A stretch of DNA of 64,000 nt. It comes from an uncultured Allosphingosinicella sp. (GTDB taxonomy: Bacteria; Pseudomonadota; Alphaproteobacteria; Sphingomonadales; Sphingomonadaceae). Positions 59,862 to 64,000 of the stretch are shown here, piece by piece. Every line of letters begins with the position of its first letter. Positions within the stretch are counted from its first letter, which is position 1. The stretch lies in the NCBI GenBank assembly GCA_934539295.1, contig CAKTCN010000016.1, positions 1 through 64,000 on the forward strand, in the 5' to 3' direction. Below the pieces are notes generated by a model. That model ran no database searches. It saw only the letters and a list, made by a program, of their open reading frames with translations, and had not been told where the DNA came from. Both the position numbers and the translations under genes were made by a program.

Positions 59862-61241
59862 TTAGGTGAAGGCGTCAATCATCAACCCTTGACGTGCCAG
59901 GACCTGCGCACAGGCGGCCATGAATACATCTGGCCTTATGCTATAACTGTCGCACTGAGCACCGCCCTTTGAGGATGCATGGTTCACTAGACCTAATTGC
60001 GCGCTTACCACCTGAACATGGGAAGGATCGATGATAATCGTCTCCTTCGTTACTTTCAGGATCGAGCTGGTATAGACTGTCTCAATCATGTCCTTGACAC
60101 CGTAGCTCACGCCGGGAACGTCCATTAGCATTGGCAGCATAGCTGCACTGATGACCGGTGCTATAAAGAAGTCGACGCTCTTTAGAACCACTGCCTTTTC
60201 TTCGACTGTGTAGCCAAATAGGTGAGTCACACGTATATCAGGAACCGCACGCACAAGGCGTTGGATGAGTTCCTCCTCCCTTTCTTTCACAGAAGCATAA
60301 CGAACGGCGGTTTTTCCCCTATTCATAGGAGCGTCAGTCATCCCGTTCACACAAACTTCAATATTCGGACGCTGGCTCTTCAGGGCCTTCAACAACTGAA
60401 TAATTGCCTGCTCTTGTTCTACCCAGCCTCGCTTTTCCGCCTCATACGAGATGAATACGCGAAATACATCGTCTACCTTGGATCGGCCGTCATCGATGTT
60501 TGAAGACATACGATGCAGCATCCTTCCGATTTCTGCATAGGTCGTCACGTCGAATTTGATTGGACATTCCACCCAAGAGGTGACCGGAGAAAGCCGTTCT
60601 TCATCCTGTTCAGCTCGCCCCATTCGCGGAAGACTCGCCTCTTGAGGAACGCCACATGATCTGACTACGTCAATCATGCTACTTTGAGTGTACCAAGCGT
60701 CAGGGTGCCAAGACTGCTCTGATAGTTTAAGTCCCGCGATTTGACAAAGAGAGTCATGTACGCGCACGTCACGTGCCGCGAATACAACCCGATTGCCCAC
60801 GTTCGCGAACGCCTCATTACTCCAGTTGTTTGCGTCAAAGTATTCTAGAATTCTCGGAACTTGTGTTATGATGATATCTTCTAGTTTTGAGTCTAGTTGA
60901 TTATAAATGAACTGCGTTTCTCTTCCATTGAAGAGGCTCACGTATCCCGAGCGGGGGCTTGCTGCGACGTGAAGGACCCATCGAGACTCACGCGTCTGAA
61001 AGGCGACCACGGCAACGGGTATCCAGAACGTTGGATCGGATCGGGTGCATCGAGCCGAACAAATTTGATCAAGATTGATCTCGGCTAACAGGGACGAAGA
61101 GCCGTTTGACATCAAACTGTTGTCGGCTAATCCACTGCGTAATAGCCGAATGAAGTTTTGGAGGGGTTTAACGAAACTTGGAGCCGTTCTGTCGGATGCA
61201 TCTTGCAAGAAGCTCTTTACCTTCGTCGAGAATCGCATCAC
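59862..61241 (-). CDS. Unrecognised protein, relative of the preceding gene (family member B)
   Basis: A 459-aa protein in an A+T-rich insert (60841-60900 has only 19 G/C of 60). Alignable blocks with the 486-aa protein upstream: VFRVFISYEAEKRGWVEQEQ against AVWIAIDAEKERFLNQ, VNGMTDAPMN against WDGWTAIEGQ, and FFIAPVISAAMLPMLMDVPG plus VSYGVKDM against the LALATHGTASIMPS block. NRVVFAARDVRVHDSLCQIA aligns with FVIADNRPAHFLTQTLGF. So both appear to be one family. It follows the DUF1796 gene by 13 nt on the same strand. The frame is intact despite foreign composition. Confidence 0.75.
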   Translation of the reverse strand: MMRFSTKVKSFLQDASDRTAPSFVKPLQNFIRLLRSGLADNSLMSNGSSSLLAEINLDQICSARCTRSDPTFWIPVAVVAFQTRESRWVLHVAASPRSGYVSLFNGRETQFIYNQLDSKLEDIIITQVPRILEYFDANNWSNEAFANVGNRVVFAARDVRVHDSLCQIAGLKLSEQSWHPDAWYTQSSMIDVVRSCGVPQEASLPRMGRAEQDEERLSPVTSWVECPIKFDVTTYAEIGRMLHRMSSNIDDGRSKVDDVFRVFISYEAEKRGWVEQEQAIIQLLKALKSQRPNIEVCVNGMTDAPMNRGKTAVRYASVKEREEELIQRLVRAVPDIRVTHLFGYTVEEKAVVLKSVDFFIAPVISAAMLPMLMDVPGVSYGVKDMIETVYTSSILKVTKETIIIDPSHVQVVSAQLGLVNHASSKGGAQCDSYSIRPDVFMAACAQVLARQGLMIDAFT

Positions 61242-61254
61242 TTACCTCAACCTA

Positions 61255-61914
61255 TCAACAATCACTCGCTTTACTCGGCGTCGCAGCTGGCCAAGGCTGC
61301 GTTACATGATACCCAGTAGAGGCAAGCGCCCGACTCCAGGCCTCTCCATCACCCCGCCAGCCGAGGCCCGGTCGCTCGTCGACAACGATATTATCGTAAC
61401 CTTCGGGAACGCGCGAAGGGTCAAAGTTGATGAGGAGAAGGCGGTAGGGCGTCGTGCCGATGAAAGCCCTGATCGCATCGTCGAGTGCAAGGATGTCCTC
61501 GGCTTTATCCGACTTTCGCCCCTCACGCACGAACAGGACTGGCCCAACTTTGTCTCTCAACCCCTTCAGCCGCCGTGCGGTATGTTCGAAGCGCTTAAGC
61601 GGCTTGTCGAGGTGATCCGCCCAGTCCTCCCTGACAAATTCGCTGCCCGCCTCGTGTGGGAAGCAGTGCACGTGCCAGAGACCGTAGGCATTGTTGAGCA
61701 CATGAATGATCTTGCCGTCGCGGCGCACCGGCTCCATCTGTGCAGGATCGTAGATCGACCCCGCATCGACACCTTCGCGTAGCGATCGAATCACCCCTTT
61801 TATGGGTAGGATGTACCAGTCGTAGGGGAAGCTTTCCTTGATCCCGAAGTACTGGTGCAGATTGTGCGTCGTGCGGCAGCGGCGGCCGAGCGGCACGACA
61901 TGGGCGAAGTCCAC
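61255..61914 (-). CDS. DUF1796 family putative cysteine peptidase
   Basis: A 219-aa protein. The N-terminal AHVVPLGRRCRTTHNLHQYF, followed by ESFPYDWYI, fits the DUF1796 pattern (S-L-G-x-x-C, then P-F/Y-D-W), a papain-like cysteine peptidase family where the Cys in RRC would be the nucleophile. A His in LWHVHCFPHE and Asp/Asn further on could complete the site. Start: a GTG at 61914 behind GGAGA is better than a TTG four codons upstream. Members often lie in polysaccharide loci. It is upstream of the A+T-rich family-B gene. Confidence 0.75.
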   Translation of the reverse strand: MDFAHVVPLGRRCRTTHNLHQYFGIKESFPYDWYILPIKGVIRSLREGVDAGSIYDPAQMEPVRRDGKIIHVLNNAYGLWHVHCFPHEAGSEFVREDWADHLDKPLKRFEHTARRLKGLRDKVGPVLFVREGRKSDKAEDILALDDAIRAFIGTTPYRLLLINFDPSRVPEGYDNIVVDERPGLGWRGDGEAWSRALASTGYHVTQPWPAATPSKASDC

Positions 61915-62212
61915 GGCATTCTCCAATGGTCAAGCATTGTCGCAATAATCAAAAAGCCTGCACCTGCAACTGCTAGGGGGCACCACTGCTGTCGAACAGG
62001 GTCGTACGTCACACCGCGCGCTCGTTGCCGCTGGACTCATCCTGCTCGTTGAGTCGACGGAACCATCAGGCTCGGCACAAGCTTTAGCTGCGATGAGTAA
62101 AACCGCGCGCTGCGGCGTGCTGGAGGTCACGCGACAACCTTAGACCTGCTTCGGGTACCGTTCGCAGCCTCGCTCCGCCGCAAAATGAAGTGTCAGGACT
62201 GGTGACGTCGGT

Positions 62213-63448
62213 TCATCTAATGACACGATTGTCCTCGATGATCGCCTTCGTACCCGGCACGAGTACAATGCCGGCTTGCTGAGGAGCCCTCTCGCCGATC
62301 CGGCAACTGTTGCCGATTACGCGCAGTCCGTGCACGGGGGCACCAAATTGACTAATGCGCTTCTCTGATCCGGCAATGATGCAGGCCTTGTGCGGGTGTT
62401 CGATCAGGTTGTCTTCTATAACGTTGCCGTCGTCTTCCGCGACGATCCCGAAGCCGGTTCGACGAATCCTGTTTCCAACCACGCGATTGTCCTTGGCATC
62501 ATCGTTAAAGATGCCGCGTTGGGGATCAGGCTTTCGTCCGCAATCGGCTCGGTCGGCACTGCGGTATTGGCGTGAAGCGATCCATACCCCGTTCAGGCCA
62601 CCTTCGATGTCATTATCGGCGATCACATTATCGCTGGCCCCTTTGCGCCGTTCGACCTGACACGGATCCTCGGGTTTTTCCCAGCAGTTGCGATAAAGGA
62701 ACACCGCGCCAGCATAATTGTCGCGGAACACGTTGCGCTCGATCCGGTTCGCCTGTGCAGAGTCGATTGCTATGGCTTCGCGGCGTCCTTTGCCCATCGG
62801 AGCCACTTTCTCGCCATAGCCGTTCCGCTCGAAATGGCTGGTGCGGATCACGTTCTCGCGCGCGTCGTGGGTGATGTAGACGCCGACGGCGGCGTTGCGC
62901 TCGAACCGGCTATTCTCGACCGTCACATGGTGGACGTAATCGTCGATGTAGAGCCCGCTATTGCCGGATTCGACGACGGTGACATTGTCCAGCCGGATCT
63001 GCTGGGGGTGGACGGCATAGCGCTGCTCTTCGCTGAGCGCGAGCTTGTCGGCGTCGCAGCCATCGACCGAGATGTAGATGCCGTGGCGCCGCGCGCGCTT
63101 CACCGTGCAGTTCTTGAGGACCACGTTGCGCACGACTTCGCCCAGCTTAGGCGGCCCGATGACAATGCCATAGCGGGTGGAGTAATTGGGATCGATGGTC
63201 GCTCCGGCACAATCGAGCACCACGTCCGACTTCACGATCCGGATGGATGTGTAGGCGCAGTTCGGATCGAGCGTCATCGACTTCTCGACGATCAGCTCGC
63301 CCGAACAGGCAATGGAGGGGGCAGATCGTGCTGATTGTGCCATGGCTGCGGATCCAACGGCCGCATTCTGGGCGGGTTCCGCACTGCATGCGACAGTGAG
63401 GAACATCGCCGCGGCGCCGATGACCCGCTCCAGCTTTCCCGCACCCAT
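62213..63448 (-). CDS. Right-handed parallel beta-helix protein, probable lipoprotein
   Basis: A 411-aa protein. The signal sequence ends FLTVACSAEP, with a T-V-A-C lipobox (Cys near residue 21), so probably a lipoprotein. From about 60 the sequence consists of beta-helix rungs with repeating N-V-I/N-x-I patterns (NVVLKNCTVKRARRHGIYIS, HHVTVENSRFERNAAVGVYI, DNVIADNDIEGGLNGVWIAS). The family includes pectate lyases, alginate epimerases and nosD-like proteins. Substrate unknown, but a surface polysaccharide is likely from context. It lies about 285 nt from the DUF1796 gene on the same strand. Confidence 0.85.
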   Translation of the reverse strand: MGAGKLERVIGAAAMFLTVACSAEPAQNAAVGSAAMAQSARSAPSIACSGELIVEKSMTLDPNCAYTSIRIVKSDVVLDCAGATIDPNYSTRYGIVIGPPKLGEVVRNVVLKNCTVKRARRHGIYISVDGCDADKLALSEEQRYAVHPQQIRLDNVTVVESGNSGLYIDDYVHHVTVENSRFERNAAVGVYITHDARENVIRTSHFERNGYGEKVAPMGKGRREAIAIDSAQANRIERNVFRDNYAGAVFLYRNCWEKPEDPCQVERRKGASDNVIADNDIEGGLNGVWIASRQYRSADRADCGRKPDPQRGIFNDDAKDNRVVGNRIRRTGFGIVAEDDGNVIEDNLIEHPHKACIIAGSEKRISQFGAPVHGLRVIGNSCRIGERAPQQAGIVLVPGTKAIIEDNRVIR

Positions 63449-63617
63449 CTTGTCAGCCCCCCGAAGCTCGAATTGGCAAACGCCCGTTCCCTGATCCTAC
63501 CCAGCCCTGCGCGGAACGATCAATAAGGACTGCTACACGAGGGTCAGGCTGTTGGCATGAGCCGATGCGCTCCGACCCGCCTCGCGATCAGCGACTTCAG
63601 GAGCTTCCTGGGTGGCT

Positions 63618-64000
63618 TCAGCCCTGTCCCGCCAGCTGCGTCAGCGCGGTCAGGAAGGCGCCGGCGGTGCCGTAGAGCCGCTCGCGATGTTCCATGGGAA
63701 GCATCTCGTCGAGGAGGGCGTGGAACGCGCCGCCGTCGCGACCTGCGGCATGGTGGAGCATGTCGAGCAGCAGCGACTCGTCATGACTCATCCGGCCGCA
63801 GCAGGGCGGGCTGACCAGGAAAGGGTCCGGCCACGCGGTGCCCACTTCCTCCATCAACAACCAGAATTGCCACGCGGCGCTGTCCGATCCCAGCCGCTGC
63901 GCCATGAGGAGGTTCGGGTCGCCTCCGCGCTTGCGCATCGCGACCCATAGCCGCGCCGACACGATGATATTGGCTTGTCCTTCGGACAGGCTGCCCAGCA
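63618..64000 (-). CDS. Hypothetical protein, 5' end beyond window
   Basis: At least 127 codons are open to the window edge. The visible part reads SLSEGQANIIVSARLWVAM and later RLGSDSAAWQFWLLMEEVG, with a C-terminal LYGTAGAFLTALTQLAGQG. It is predicted mostly helical with no membrane segment. A GTG at 63962 is a possible internal start, but the frame continues upstream with similar codon use, so the gene likely begins outside. Not recognised. Confidence 0.6.
   Translation of the reverse strand, partial: LGSLSEGQANIIVSARLWVAMRKRGGDPNLLMAQRLGSDSAAWQFWLLMEEVGTAWPDPFLVSPPCCGRMSHDESLLLDMLHHAAGRDGGAFHALLDEMLPMEHRERLYGTAGAFLTALTQLAGQG

Noticed and set aside
60395..60495. TIR-like wording VFRVFISYEAEKRG in the 459-aa protein, which could suggest an antiphage TIR system
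   Set aside because: The related 486-aa protein has AVWIAIDAEKERF at the same place, so the block is a shared family element; no TIR catalytic pattern or defence neighbours are seen.

Overview
The window reads as chromosomal DNA of a high-GC alphaproteobacterium, most likely a sphingomonad (Sphingomonas or a close relative). This is inferred from the gene set: a ctaB-ctaG-ctaE oxidase block with its DUF983 and SURF1 partners, a DUF1134/EipA envelope protein, a lone TonB-dependent receptor, a DUF1674 (SDHAF4-like) protein, short lysine-rich and PspC-domain proteins, and LPS Kdo genes. No species is claimed. Coding is dense, with many ATGA and TGATG overlaps.

Layout. 1-2.3 kb is a patchy accessory stretch: a decayed IS110-type transposase, a possible small ribbon-helix-helix protein and two small unknown proteins. 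2.4-3.2 kb is an APH(3')-type kinase. 3.3-9.2 kb holds pepN, then (minus strand) ctaB, a 41-aa protein, ctaG, ctaE, DUF983 and SURF1; ctaC and ctaD are not in the window. 9.3-14.7 kb has kdsA divergent from three coupled glycan genes, including a tandem two-domain glycosyltransferase. 14.9-20.9 kb has tRNA-Ser(GCT), eipA, a Crp/Fnr regulator, an SDR stress dehydrogenase and a TonB-dependent receptor. 21-31 kb has an Atm1-type ABC exporter, recQ, tldD, an ABC-2 ATPase and nadB. 31-44 kb has polA coupled to a polysaccharide flippase, purH, a heparinase-like protein, rpe, HPP, rsmB, gpsA and tsaD. 44-53 kb has hemC-hemD with a HemX/mitofilin-like protein, tRNA-Gly(GCC), a thioredoxin-TPR/LON/Trm112 trio, an EamA transporter, an aldolase, ygfZ and pyrC. 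At 52.6-53.2 kb a candidate sigma-54 promoter precedes a tiny membrane protein and a PspC-domain protein.

54-63.5 kb is the most unusual part. A kdsD-kdsB-phosphatase operon makes CMP-Kdo precursors. It is followed by an alpha/beta-hydrolase-like protein, a CMP-sugar synthetase without neuB or neuC, two distantly related members of an unrecognised family (one in an A+T-rich insert), a DUF1796 putative cysteine peptidase and a secreted beta-helix lipoprotein. Together with the 10-14.7 kb genes and the flippase this suggests synthesis or modification of a surface glycan; that is inference.

Several palindromic repeat families sit between genes, and part of one appears in frame inside ygfZ. The very long antisense ORFs under pepN, polA, the glycosyltransferase and the receptor are GC-driven shadows and are omitted.
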